Origin: Thalassotalea sp. PS06
GTDB lineage: Bacteria > Pseudomonadota > Gammaproteobacteria > Enterobacterales > Alteromonadaceae
DNA length: 64,000 nt
NCBI RefSeq assembly: GCF_007197775.1
Contig: NZ_CP041638.1
Location: 2,728,001 to 2,792,000, forward strand
Direction of reading: 5' to 3'
The position numbers were made by a program, and so were the translations under genes. Below the pieces are notes generated by a model. That model was not told where the DNA came from, ran no database searches, and saw only the letters and a program-made list of their open reading frames with translations. This document shows positions 28,476 through 37,341 of this stretch, piece after piece (the stretch's first letter is position 1; each line of letters begins with the position of its first letter).

Positions 28476-30548
28476 CTAAGTACAGCTGCCGTTATGAGCA
28501 ATTACATGCATATCAAAGTTGTACTCGCCAGCAGGAACTGATGTTAGGCTGACTGCTGTGTCCCCTTTGTTGACATTTACCACTACATCGTCGGCAACCG
28601 CGGTAACCGAGCTCATGTCGTTAAGGCAAACCTTTGGCTGATTGCCTCCGCCACCAGAAATTATTTTAATCGCCAAATTGCCCGTAAAGCTTGTACTCAT
28701 ATCAATCGGGCTGGTACGACAGGTATAGGTGCTAAAATCCGCCGCTAAAGAACAAGAACCAAGACTAACGTCAGAGAATGCCGCGCTCAATAAATCAAAA
28801 TTCACGTCTTTGGTTATGCTACCGGAGAACACTACCTCACCATAAACGGAATAATCAATGGCCTTGCAGTTAAAGCTGTCTATTATCGAATCTGAGCTAA
28901 TACCGGTTAAAACCTGTCTGTTCCTATCACACTGAAAAACTTCGGCATTATCGGCAAACTCGACATAACCATCCCAACCATTGCCCCAATCGTAAACATC
29001 GCAGGTATAGGTAAGCTGATAGCCACCAATTAATGCTGACACACCTTGAAAGCGGCAATTGTCTGCGCCATCGGAGGTGTTGGCGTAGGGACTAAATTTA
29101 GCGATTAGAAACGAGGTATCAATATTGGCAACAAAGGACACTTCATGGCGACTGGATGGGGGGTCACTGGGATCAAATGGGCAATATGCATCCATCGAGT
29201 AACCAAAGGTATTCATTTTGGTGGAATCGACAAAACTTGAGTCCGTGTTTAAGCAAAAGAAGTCCGTGGGTACACCTTGGAAAAGCTTGCCCGCTTCACC
29301 ATCGATATAGCTATCGGTTCGAACCATGATATTTTCCAGAATACACAGCTCACCTTCATTACTTCCTGGTGACATATCCGAAATTACAAAATCGTGGGAA
29401 GCCTCGCCAGGTTGCGGTAGCTTTAATGCATCAGATACCCCGACCGAATAATAAACGGTATCGCCGCTTAAGTCGGTTATTGGGCTGTCACCTGACATGG
29501 CATAAGCCATGCCTCTATATACTCGACGAGCCGCTATTCTTGGATCTTCAAAGGCATTCAATGAGGTAGGGTCGCCCTGACAAATTTTATCTCGTTGGCT
29601 GATACCACTTGCTAACATGACGCCAATATTACCGTGCCAGCCGCCGCCCAGATAACAGGTGTAATCAAAATAATGATAATCACCATTACTGGTTAGCATG
29701 GTAGTGGTTGTAGATTCATCAATTTGTACCGGCTTAGCCTTGCCTAACTCATCTACGCCCATGTAATAGCGCTGACAATAAGCGGCATCGGAAGCCTTGA
29801 TGTAAACTTCGCCGGGTTTTAGCGACTTTTGCGTGGTCGTGTCGATGTAAACTTTTCCGGAAATTTCAACAAATCCGGTACAGGGCAAGGTTGTTCTTTG
29901 CTCATTGTCGTCGAGTTCACAGGCATCTTCCAAGGTTAAAACCACATCAGAACCTTCTTCCTCGCCATTGGTCAATCGTAAATCACCATCGCCCCTGTCT
30001 AAAAGACCAGTCATATCTCCGTTACTAGACATATCAATGGTATCGCCCGCTTCTACCTGGCCGGCACCAAGGATGGCCCGGCCTGTCGCAGAGCGGACCA
30101 AGGGGTCACTGCCTAAATCCATCCCAAGTTGGCCAGACAATGCAGCAGAGCCAAATCCTAGTTCCGATTCCAACACAACCTGCTCTGTATCCCCCTGGCT
30201 ATTTTGCCAGCTAACCATGAGTGCAACTTTTTTGGTATCGCCAGTTTGGCTGATACTCTCACTTCGAGTAAATGTCGCGTTATTGCCATTTACCGTTTTG
30301 TTATTGGTGTATCCCGTGGTTATCGTAAATAGGCTATTAAATTCATCGATGTCGCTTGCCTGTCCGGTATAATTACGCATTTCTTCAATACGTTGCTGGG
30401 CGATTGCGATCGCTTCTGCCTTGGCTTTATTACCATTGCTTTGCTCAATAACATCGGAGTGAAAAATACCAACCGCCAGCAATCCCACCGCGAGTATTGC
30501 CAGAGCGATTAATACTTCTACCAGCCCAAATCCTTTATAAGTCTTCAT
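28476..30548 (-). CDS. Giant PilV-like modular minor pilin (set 1)
   Basis: The start at 30548 with SD AGGAGA gives a 690-residue protein; ordinary PilV is about 150-200. The type IV prepilin leader is MKTYKG with cleavage before FGLVEVLIALAILAVG, Glu at +5. Residues about 20-140 form a PilV-like stalk with EAIAIAQQRIEEMRNYT. The remainder is a large Cys-rich extension. It holds three diverged modules (about 225-312, 469-540 and 569-642), each with an inner strand, a Cys, a Y-[TS]-C motif and a W/F-x-G strand (YTCYLGGGWHGNIGV; YTCDVYDWGNGWDGYVEF). Acidic D/G-rich stretches (LLDRGDGDLRLTNG) could bind calcium. It lies 8 bp after pilX. The paralogue at 34037-36079 shares the whole plan. It is probably exported through a type IV pilus machine; the function is unknown. 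Confidence 0.85.
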   Translation of the reverse strand: MKTYKGFGLVEVLIALAILAVGLLAVGIFHSDVIEQSNGNKAKAEAIAIAQQRIEEMRNYTGQASDIDEFNSLFTITTGYTNNKTVNGNNATFTRSESISQTGDTKKVALMVSWQNSQGDTEQVVLESELGFGSAALSGQLGMDLGSDPLVRSATGRAILGAGQVEAGDTIDMSSNGDMTGLLDRGDGDLRLTNGEEEGSDVVLTLEDACELDDNEQRTTLPCTGFVEISGKVYIDTTTQKSLKPGEVYIKASDAAYCQRYYMGVDELGKAKPVQIDESTTTTMLTSNGDYHYFDYTCYLGGGWHGNIGVMLASGISQRDKICQGDPTSLNAFEDPRIAARRVYRGMAYAMSGDSPITDLSGDTVYYSVGVSDALKLPQPGEASHDFVISDMSPGSNEGELCILENIMVRTDSYIDGEAGKLFQGVPTDFFCLNTDSSFVDSTKMNTFGYSMDAYCPFDPSDPPSSRHEVSFVANIDTSFLIAKFSPYANTSDGADNCRFQGVSALIGGYQLTYTCDVYDWGNGWDGYVEFADNAEVFQCDRNRQVLTGISSDSIIDSFNCKAIDYSVYGEVVFSGSITKDVNFDLLSAAFSDVSLGSCSLAADFSTYTCRTSPIDMSTSFTGNLAIKIISGGGGNQPKVCLNDMSSVTAVADDVVVNVNKGDTAVSLTSVPAGEYNFDMHVIAHNGSCT

Positions 30549-30556
30549 GCTATCTC

Positions 30557-31780
30557 CTAGAAATCCTTCCACGTACCAGCTGCGACCGTGCGCGGACCGC
30601 CCTGTCGAGTTTTTTGCAACAAGCCTGTATTGAAGTGAATATCAAGGCTCCCGGAAGTGCTATTGAATGAACCCGCAGATATGACCGCCCCGTGAAAGGT
30701 GGAATTACCTGAAGCGTTTGCGGTTCCCATGATGAAAACCACCCCATAAAAATGCGGTGAGCCTTTAAATTCAACATCACCATTAATGATTAAAATTGAC
30801 GGTGCCTCGTCAGCACTGGAACAGACATTGGAGCCATTGACAGCACTTCTGCAACCAACGGTACCGCCATTAATCTCAAGATTACCTTCGTACCAAATAA
30901 CCTTGTTCATGGCATTTTCCACACAGCCTGCATAGGTATTGGCGGGGCATTCTCTAGTTTCAGCAGGGTTTGCGGGATCGACAATAACCGTAGCCATCAT
31001 TTCCTTGTAAGCTTCCGGCGTCATCCCAAAAAAGTTTTCAAATATCCCCGCTGGTGAGAGGTTGGCCAAATCGCTGTCATGTTCGAGAATGTCCAAACCC
31101 ACGGTTTCTTTATTTGAGGTTTGAATTTCCTGACAAGCTCTTGGCACATCCATGCAAGCGGGATAGTTTGGGTCGGTAGGATCAGCAACATAGGTTGCGG
31201 TTGAGTTATTAGAACCAATATCAACGTCCCCGCCACTCCAAATCGTTGAATGCCCCTCTGGGTTATGAATCGTGGCAGAACCATTTACATCAAGTGATGA
31301 GCGCGTCGTGAGAGGGTTGTCCGGGTGGTTTGGTAAAGGGTCTAGTGACTGCATGGTGACAGTAACTGTCTTGGTTGATGACTGATCATCACTGACGGCC
31401 TGAGATACAACCCGCAATGAGGACAGTTCACCAGTGGTTATATCGGTAACTGACACTGTCACGTTTGCTGTCCCAACCGTCCCAGATGCAGAATCACCAA
31501 TGCCATCGGAATTACTGTCAAAAACCGGATCGATAATGCCATCATTATCTCGATCGATACCATCGGCAAGGTATTCCAAGGCAATCGCTAAACCCGCTTC
31601 AGCAGCTTCGAATGTTGCCTTACCACGAAAGTCGTTGTTTACAATTTTCTGTTCAAACAAAACCGCGCGCGCCAGGTAAATAGATACCATGGAAACCAAA
31701 ATCATCAGCACGATGGACATGACTAACACCGCCATCCCCCGTTGCTTGCTTTTATGTTTTTTAAGATACAATCCTTTCAT
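30557..31780 (-). CDS. Large PilX-like minor pilin (set 1)
   Basis: The 407 residues have a PilX-type N-terminus: leader ending KQRG, then MAVLVMSIVLMILVSMVSIY with no Glu at +5, as in PilX/GspK, and NNDFRGKATFEAAEAGLAIA. Normal PilX is about 170-200 residues. The extension contains EAGLAIALEYLADGIDRDND, an acidic turn resembling a calcium loop, then a linker with DPLPNHPDNPLTTR. A beta-helix-like C-terminal third follows (SLDVNGSATIHN, GGDVDIGSNN, INGDVEFKGSPHFYGVVF, GNSTFHGAVISAG), with Cys pairs. The ATG is two bases from the pilW stop. It closely resembles the set 2 protein at 36099-37334. Confidence 0.85.
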   Translation of the reverse strand: MKGLYLKKHKSKQRGMAVLVMSIVLMILVSMVSIYLARAVLFEQKIVNNDFRGKATFEAAEAGLAIALEYLADGIDRDNDGIIDPVFDSNSDGIGDSASGTVGTANVTVSVTDITTGELSSLRVVSQAVSDDQSSTKTVTVTMQSLDPLPNHPDNPLTTRSSLDVNGSATIHNPEGHSTIWSGGDVDIGSNNSTATYVADPTDPNYPACMDVPRACQEIQTSNKETVGLDILEHDSDLANLSPAGIFENFFGMTPEAYKEMMATVIVDPANPAETRECPANTYAGCVENAMNKVIWYEGNLEINGGTVGCRSAVNGSNVCSSADEAPSILIINGDVEFKGSPHFYGVVFIMGTANASGNSTFHGAVISAGSFNSTSGSLDIHFNTGLLQKTRQGGPRTVAAGTWKDF

Positions 31781-31782
31781 CC

Positions 31783-32553
31783 TTACCTCACCCTAATCAA
31801 ATCGTTGCGAACCCTTACGCTTTGGGTAATTTCCATGGATACGTCACTATCGTTTACAAGTACTGCCGCAAGTGTGATTTCAATCTCACGGGTTTCTACC
31901 GTCGTTTCGTTACTGCCTGATGCCGGGATATGCAGATAACAATCCGCTTCCGCATCATCATCTTCTCCGTTTGCACCATCATCATCGACCCTATTCGGTT
32001 CACTAGAGTCGACACATTGAGAATTTTTTGGATTAAAGGTCAGTGAGGTAATGACGTATAAATCACTGTCACTAACATCCTGCCAGACACCATCACTGCA
32101 ATCGTCACCAGCAGATACGGTTCCGTTGACGCGCATCTGTACGGCCCCTGACCGCAAACGATAACCAAAATATTCACTATCGGCGTCGAGAACGCCGTTT
32201 TCATTTTGATCGTAGGAGAACACAATACATTCACCACCGGCATTGGTATTACTCGCGATGATGGTGTTGGCAGCCAGACTATCAATAACTTCGAGCGCCG
32301 AATCATTTTTTTGATTAAAGGGATTAATGCTTGGATCAGAATCAAAGTTTGCCCAGTAGCCAGCGCGTCGGATGTCGTTGCTCATTATCGACATAATGGC
32401 CAGTAACTGTGTATTGAGTTTGCTTGATTTCAACGTGTCAGAGCTTGATTTAACAGTACTCACATAAACGCTTACAACACCGCCAAGGATAAATACCCCT
32501 AACACCATGGACAACATAAGGTCGACTAAACTAAATCCCCGTTGGCGTCCCAT
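31783..32553 (-). CDS. PilW-like minor pilin (set 1)
   Basis: I chose the ATG at 32553 because AAGGG sits six bases before it; ATGs at 32559 and 32568 are in frame and the latter overlaps fimT. The leader MGRQRG is followed by FSLVDLMLSMVLGVFILGG, with Asp rather than the usual Glu at +5. About 256 residues. The pilin body has SYDQNENGVLDADSEYFGYR, an acidic insert EPNRVDDDGANGEDDDAEAD and a C-terminal ETREIEITLAA strand typical of PilW. It is second in the cassette fimT-pilW-pilX-pilV. Confidence 0.82.
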   Translation of the reverse strand: MGRQRGFSLVDLMLSMVLGVFILGGVVSVYVSTVKSSSDTLKSSKLNTQLLAIMSIMSNDIRRAGYWANFDSDPSINPFNQKNDSALEVIDSLAANTIIASNTNAGGECIVFSYDQNENGVLDADSEYFGYRLRSGAVQMRVNGTVSAGDDCSDGVWQDVSDSDLYVITSLTFNPKNSQCVDSSEPNRVDDDGANGEDDDAEADCYLHIPASGSNETTVETREIEITLAAVLVNDSDVSMEITQSVRVRNDLIRVR

Positions 32554-32555
32554 AC

Positions 32556-33155
32556 TCATCCCTTGCATTCCTGATAATCCGCAAGTTGATTCGAACAGAT
32601 GCTGATATTGCCGATTCTCGACAAGGTTATTTTTGTACTTTGCTGGTCTTCATTGAAAAACGTGATAACCAGGTTTTCACTGACGGTGCCACGAACCGGG
32701 TCAAAGGAAACAGAAGCTGTAGAGCCAGAGAGACTGATATCTCGATACTGGCTGGCATCCATTCGGCTTAGCACATTGTCATCAACCGCATTAAAATTAT
32801 CATCACCATTATCAACCATTAATACACAGGCGAAAGGCTCCTGATTGCTTACAATTTCAGGGTTACAGGTAGACTCGAGATTCAGGCCATAAGCCCATTC
32901 AGTGGTACCCAGACCCGATAAGTTCAAATATATAGGTTTTGACCTGGACAAGGATTCAACGCGAGCCTGCTGCAGATAACCGTACAAATCTTCGGTAGCT
33001 GCCACCAGGTTTCTGGCTTGAAAACTTTTAACAAAGGAAGGCACGGCAACCAAAGCTAATAATGAAATGATCGCTAAGGTAACCATTAATTCGATAATAC
33101 TGAAGCCACGTATAAATACGCCCTTCTTAAAACTGTGTTGATTTAGCACAGCCAT
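32556..33155 (-). CDS. FimT/GspH-like minor pilin (set 1)
   Basis: First gene of the set 1 cassette. From the ATG at 33155 it encodes 199 residues with a 17-residue leader ending FIRG, then FSIIELMVTLAIISLLALVA (Glu +5) and the conserved PSFVKSFQARN. The frame is open to an ATG at 33230 with a weak AGGT ahead, which would give an unusual 42-residue leader, so the true start is uncertain. The C-terminus keeps a FimT-like beta domain with Cys pairs (ACVLMVDNGDD...; SICSNQLADYQECKG). A 12-bp perfect palindrome AGAAACGTTTCT lies just before the chosen start (33159-33170). Confidence 0.78.
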   Translation of the reverse strand: MAVLNQHSFKKGVFIRGFSIIELMVTLAIISLLALVAVPSFVKSFQARNLVAATEDLYGYLQQARVESLSRSKPIYLNLSGLGTTEWAYGLNLESTCNPEIVSNQEPFACVLMVDNGDDNFNAVDDNVLSRMDASQYRDISLSGSTASVSFDPVRGTVSENLVITFFNEDQQSTKITLSRIGNISICSNQLADYQECKG

Positions 33156-33230
33156 GGGAGAAACGTTTCTGTCGCCCAAGGATTCAGAAAGCGGTGTTTG
33201 AGCGACTAAAAAGTGGGGGTTATTAGCCAT

Positions 33231-33584
33231 TTTACCTATCCCTTTATAAGGGTTACATCCAGTGTATTTTGCAATTACTCTCTCAGAATAATTGCTGATC
33301 CATTTACATTTTTATTAGGATAAAAACGACGACTGCTCACTGTCTACTTTTTAGACTACCATTGTTACTTCAGCTATCGCAATGATTTTATTAACAATGC
33401 TCGTATTGACGCTTGTATTGACCGCAAAGATAGGCACGGCAAAGTTAGGTACGGTAGACGTTAACGAGCGGTAACGGTGAGATAAGGATTCTTAGCTAAA
33501 AGTTATCAGAAAGAAGTAAAAAAGATTATTTGTAAAGACAATAAAAAAGGCCCGTAGATGGGCCTTTAAGAAATGGGTTGCTTG
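33231..33584. other. Spacer between the two large pilin cassettes
   Basis: Non-coding. It contains the terminator of the upstream cassette near its right end and must hold the promoter of the set 1 cassette. I found no convincing -35/-10 pair or sigma-54 site. A run of related short words (CGTATTGACGCTTGTATTGACC; GGCACGGC, GGTACGGT) lies around 33400-33460. Confidence 0.5.
33543..33569 (-). terminator. Terminator of the set 2 pilin cassette
   Basis: On the minus strand AAAGGCCC-ATCTAC-GGGCCTTT is followed by a T run, 16 bp after the pilE-like stop. It separates the two cassettes into distinct transcription units. Confidence 0.88.
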
Positions 33585-34019
33585 TTACCAGCAGTCTGTT
33601 GGGGCCTTGAGGCCTTTAGGATTGCTGGCATTTACGGTCAACGTGATGCTAGTACAGCCGGCATCACTAGCCTGAGCTCCGAGAGCCGAGGCAGTAATGG
33701 TATAGCTATTGCCGCTGGCATTGCTTAATGCAAAAGAATAGTAGCCTTCCTGACTCGTGCTACTGCCTTTTACCGTGCTGGCACTGCCCGACACACCGCA
33801 GCTGTTTGCACTGCCAAAAGCCTGTGCATAAAACGGACAATTGCCTCGCATTTTCTGCTGCGCCAGCATTAACGACATCATGCCTGTATGGGCGTCACTG
33901 CGTCGGGCTTTTCTGACTGAGTCCTGATATGCAGGATATACCAGTATGCTAAGAATACTGATAATCGCTACAACCATCATCAACTCAATGAGAGTGAAGC
34001 CCTTTTGATTATTTTTCAT
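33585..34019 (-). CDS. PilE-like minor pilin (end of set 2)
   Basis: 144 residues from the ATG at 34019, preceded by GGAG. The leader MKNNQKG is followed by FTLIELMMVVAIISILSIL, then YPAYQDSVRKARRSDAHTGM, the typical PilE helix end. The C-terminal domain has paired Cys (GNCPFYAQ, NSCGVSG, AGCTSI) and ends PTDCW, as in minor PilE pilins that accompany PilY1. There is no counterpart in set 1. It is 17 bp downstream of the giant PilV gene and ends the operon. Confidence 0.88.
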   Translation of the reverse strand: MKNNQKGFTLIELMMVVAIISILSILVYPAYQDSVRKARRSDAHTGMMSLMLAQQKMRGNCPFYAQAFGSANSCGVSGSASTVKGSSTSQEGYYSFALSNASGNSYTITASALGAQASDAGCTSITLTVNASNPKGLKAPTDCW

Positions 34020-34036
34020 TGTTAACGTCTCCTTCC

Positions 34037-36079
34037 CTAACAACTTTTGTTGTCACCAATGGTGATATCCACGTAGATAGTACCACTATTCACATTAGTG
34101 AATCCGATAGTCGCAGATTTACCACTAATATTTGTTGTTGGTGTTGCGCCACTAACAGCGCCGATACAGACTTGATTCTTGTTTTTCGCCGCCGAATACA
34201 TCACATCGCCGCTCCACTGAAGCACAGAATCGAATTCCGCACTAGTGCAAGAATAACTGCTTCCATCGGAGCTAGTCAAACAACTGCCTGAAGCATCTGA
34301 AATTGTTATTGCTCCGACGTTACCCGCCGTTTGGGTGATATTACCTTTGATGGTAACCGTTCCTTTACCTGTATCGTCATTAGCACAGTTAAACTCAGAA
34401 ATGGTCTGATCGCCTGTTACATCGGCGAAATTTTGCTTTAACGTCGAACACGAGAATACGGATGTATCTGGTGTGATCTGAACAAAACCTGTCCAACCAT
34501 TGCCCCAATCATAAATATCGCACTCATAATACAAGCTGTATACATTATCGGTTTTCGTCCAGTAATTTCTCCGGCAATTACCTAAACCATCGGATGTATT
34601 TACCCCGGTTCGATACAAATTATCTTCCCAGAAGCTATCAGCAGTTAAATTAACAACACCTTGCAATATATGACGCTCTGACGGCGGATCTGAAGGATCA
34701 AATGGGCAGAAGTTGTCAATCGCGTAGCCGAACGTATCAAGTTTTAACTGATCGACATAAGCGGAGTTGGTATTCAGACAAAAGAAATCGTTCGGCATGC
34801 CTGTAAACAATCCGCCAGGGATCCCCCCCACGGTAGCATCGGTTCTAACCATGATGCCTTCACTGGTGCAAAGGTCACCATCATTGTCACCAGGCCCCAT
34901 GCCCGAAAGTATGAAGTCATGGCCAGCACCACCTTCTGGTGGCAAAATTAGTGCATCAGCCACGCCGATGGAGTAATAAATGATGTCGCCATTGGCATCT
35001 CTTAATTTGGTGGTATTGGTGTCATCGGTAAAATCATATGCCATACCCCGGTAAACTCGACGCCCGGCTATTTCCGTATCTTCCCATGGGTTTACTGATG
35101 TCGGGTCACCCATACAGACCTTATCATTACGGCTAATGCCTCCTTCTAAGACTAATCCGATGTTACCGTGCCAACCGCCGCCGAGATAACAGGTATATTC
35201 ATAATATTTGTAATCACTGTTAGCGGTAATATGTGCTGAAGTTGTTTCAGAGTCTACGACTGCAACCTTGCCACTGCCGTCGTAGTAATAGCGCTGACAA
35301 TAGGCAGCATCTGATGCTTTTACATAGATATCCCCGGGCGCAACTTTACTTTGAGTTGCGGTATCAATGTACACGCGGCCGGAAATTTCTACGAAACCAG
35401 TGCAAGGGAGATCGGTTCGATCACCATTGGTATCTAATTCACAGGCATCTTTCAGGGTTAAAACCACATCGTCCCCGGTTTGATCACCATTGGTTAATCG
35501 TAAATCGCCGTCGCCACGATCCAATAAACCGGTCAAATCGCCATTGGCTGCCAGATCCACCGAATCCGTCGCCAAAACCTCACCTTCACCAAGCTCTGCT
35601 CGTCCCGTTGCCGAACGAACCATAGGACCATTGGCATCATAGTCATCCAATTCCCCGACTAATGCTGGCGATTTAAAGCCGAGCTCACTTTGAATAATGA
35701 CCTCTTCGGAAACACCTGTACCATTTTCCCAGCTCACTTTAATAGCAATTTGCTTGGTCTCACTCGCCTGAGCAATACTTTCCTGACGGGAAAATACCGC
35801 ATGCACACCATTGTGAGAGGAGGTATTGGCAAATCCGGTCGTGGCGGTGAACAGGGTATTAAACTCACTTACATCACTAACCGTATCAGTGTAATTACGC
35901 ATCTCTTCCATGCGAGCCTGTGCTAATGCGAGAGCTTCTGCTCGGGCTTTATTCTCGGCACTTGAGTTAATAAGTTCACCCTGAAATACTGCGACACCGA
36001 GTAGCCCCACCGATAAGATTGCTACGGCAATCAATACCTCGATTAAACTAAATCCAAAACTATTTTTATTGTTTTTCAT
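34037..36079 (-). CDS. Giant PilV-like modular minor pilin (set 2)
   Basis: 680 residues from the ATG at 36079. The leader MKNNKNSFG is followed by FSLIEVLIAVAILSVGLLGV. The N-terminal pilin part has LALAQARMEEMRNYTDTVSD. Residues 180-680 form the same extension as in the set 1 paralogue: LLDRGDGDLRLTNG, then three modules at about 228-312, 470-545 and 570-640 with EYTCYLGGGWHGNIGL, YYECDIYDWGNGWTGFVQI and SYSCTSAEFDSVLQWSGDV. Between modules 1 and 2 a conserved Cys-rich block contains RRVYRGMAYDF and NFCPFDPSDPPSERH. About 20 Cys occur in all, so it probably needs Dsb-assisted folding. The role is unknown; a tip-displayed binding protein is a reasonable guess. Confidence 0.85.
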   Translation of the reverse strand: MKNNKNSFGFSLIEVLIAVAILSVGLLGVAVFQGELINSSAENKARAEALALAQARMEEMRNYTDTVSDVSEFNTLFTATTGFANTSSHNGVHAVFSRQESIAQASETKQIAIKVSWENGTGVSEEVIIQSELGFKSPALVGELDDYDANGPMVRSATGRAELGEGEVLATDSVDLAANGDLTGLLDRGDGDLRLTNGDQTGDDVVLTLKDACELDTNGDRTDLPCTGFVEISGRVYIDTATQSKVAPGDIYVKASDAAYCQRYYYDGSGKVAVVDSETTSAHITANSDYKYYEYTCYLGGGWHGNIGLVLEGGISRNDKVCMGDPTSVNPWEDTEIAGRRVYRGMAYDFTDDTNTTKLRDANGDIIYYSIGVADALILPPEGGAGHDFILSGMGPGDNDGDLCTSEGIMVRTDATVGGIPGGLFTGMPNDFFCLNTNSAYVDQLKLDTFGYAIDNFCPFDPSDPPSERHILQGVVNLTADSFWEDNLYRTGVNTSDGLGNCRRNYWTKTDNVYSLYYECDIYDWGNGWTGFVQITPDTSVFSCSTLKQNFADVTGDQTISEFNCANDDTGKGTVTIKGNITQTAGNVGAITISDASGSCLTSSDGSSYSCTSAEFDSVLQWSGDVMYSAAKNKNQVCIGAVSGATPTTNISGKSATIGFTNVNSGTIYVDITIGDNKSC

Positions 36080-36098
36080 CGTGCTTCCTTATCCCAAA

Positions 36099-37334
36099 TC
36101 AGAAATCGCGCCAGCTGCCTGAGGCGACGGTTCTGGGACCATTTTCACGGGTTTTCTTTAATAACCCAGTATTAAAATGAATATCTAAACTACCACTTGT
36201 TGAGTTGAGGCTACCACCAGTAATAACTGCACCATGAAAGGTTGAATTACCACTGGCACTCGCGTCACCCATAATAAAAACGACACCGTAAAAATGAGGG
36301 CTGCCTTTAAAGGTGGCATTGCCATCAATAATTAAAATGGTCGGAGCTTCGTCGGCATTTGCACAAACATTGCTTCCGTTAACTGAAGAGCGACATCCGA
36401 CAGTTCCACCGTTAATTTCGACATCGCCTTCAAACCAGATCACTTCGTTTGTCGAACCCGCGACACAAGCATCATAGCTATTTGCTGAGCAGCCCACAGA
36501 CTCGGAAGGGTTACTTGGATCTACAACCATTGACGCCATTAGCTCTTTATAAGCCTCTGGAGACATGCCAAAAAAGTTTTCGAAAATTCCGGCAGGGGTT
36601 AAGTTGTACAAATCGGAATCATGCTCAAGAATATCAAGGCCAACCGTTTCCTTGTTCGATGTCTGAATTTCCGAACAAGCTCTTGGAATATCCATACAGC
36701 CCGGATAGCCTGAATCCGTAGGATCCGCAATATACGTAGCTGTTGAGTTGTTTGATCCTATGTCAACATCTCCGCCGCTCCAGATGGTACTGTGACCTTC
36801 AGGGTTGTGCACTGTAGCTGAACCATTAACATCCAGGTTACCACGGGTCGTAAGCGGGTTGTCCGGGTGATTAGGCAAGGGATCTAAAGATTGCATTGTT
36901 GTCGTAACAACTTTAACGGATGCATCATCCAAGCTGGTTGCTTCAGACACCACCGCAAGTGAGGTAATATCACCGGCGTTTACTTCACTGACGGTCACTA
37001 CGACGTTGGCCTGGCCAACGACGCCGGTAGCCGAGTCACCAATACCGTCGCCATTAGAATCAAAAACGAAATCAATAACACCATCATTGTTTCTATCGAT
37101 ACCATTGGCCAAATATTCAAGTGCTATGGCCAAACCGGCTTCCGCGCTTTCAAATGTGGATTTCGATTTGAAATCGTTATTCACCATTTTTTGTTCAAAC
37201 AAAATGGTTCGAGAGAGAAACAAAGATACCAGGGTCACCAATATCACCAAAACAACGGATACGGCGAGCACAGCCATGCCTGCTTGATTCTTCATATATG
37301 TGGGGGACTTTGTTGTGTGATTACTGCGGCACAT
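36099..37334 (-). CDS. Large PilX-like minor pilin (set 2)
   Basis: 411 residues from the ATG at 37334, which has AAGG ahead; an in-frame ATG at 37295 would give the shorter leader MKNQAG. The hydrophobic segment is MAVLAVSVVLVILVTLVSLF with no Glu +5, as in PilX. Then come FKSKSTFESAEAGLAIALEY, the acidic loop GIDRNNDGVIDFVFDSNGD, the DPLPNHPDNPLTTRGNLDVN linker and the beta-helix-like end (FKGSPHFYGVVFIMGDASAS and so on). It is strikingly similar to the set 1 protein at 30557-31780, indicating duplication of the cassette. Confidence 0.85.
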   Translation of the reverse strand: MCRSNHTTKSPTYMKNQAGMAVLAVSVVLVILVTLVSLFLSRTILFEQKMVNNDFKSKSTFESAEAGLAIALEYLANGIDRNNDGVIDFVFDSNGDGIGDSATGVVGQANVVVTVSEVNAGDITSLAVVSEATSLDDASVKVVTTTMQSLDPLPNHPDNPLTTRGNLDVNGSATVHNPEGHSTIWSGGDVDIGSNNSTATYIADPTDSGYPGCMDIPRACSEIQTSNKETVGLDILEHDSDLYNLTPAGIFENFFGMSPEAYKELMASMVVDPSNPSESVGCSANSYDACVAGSTNEVIWFEGDVEINGGTVGCRSSVNGSNVCANADEAPTILIIDGNATFKGSPHFYGVVFIMGDASASGNSTFHGAVITGGSLNSTSGSLDIHFNTGLLKKTRENGPRTVASGSWRDF

Positions 37335-37341
37335 AACAAAT

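Noticed and set aside
35233..35625. 130-codon plus-strand frame opposite giant PilV
   Set aside because: It is a shadow of the real gene on the other strand, with Arg/His/Leu-rich low-complexity translation.
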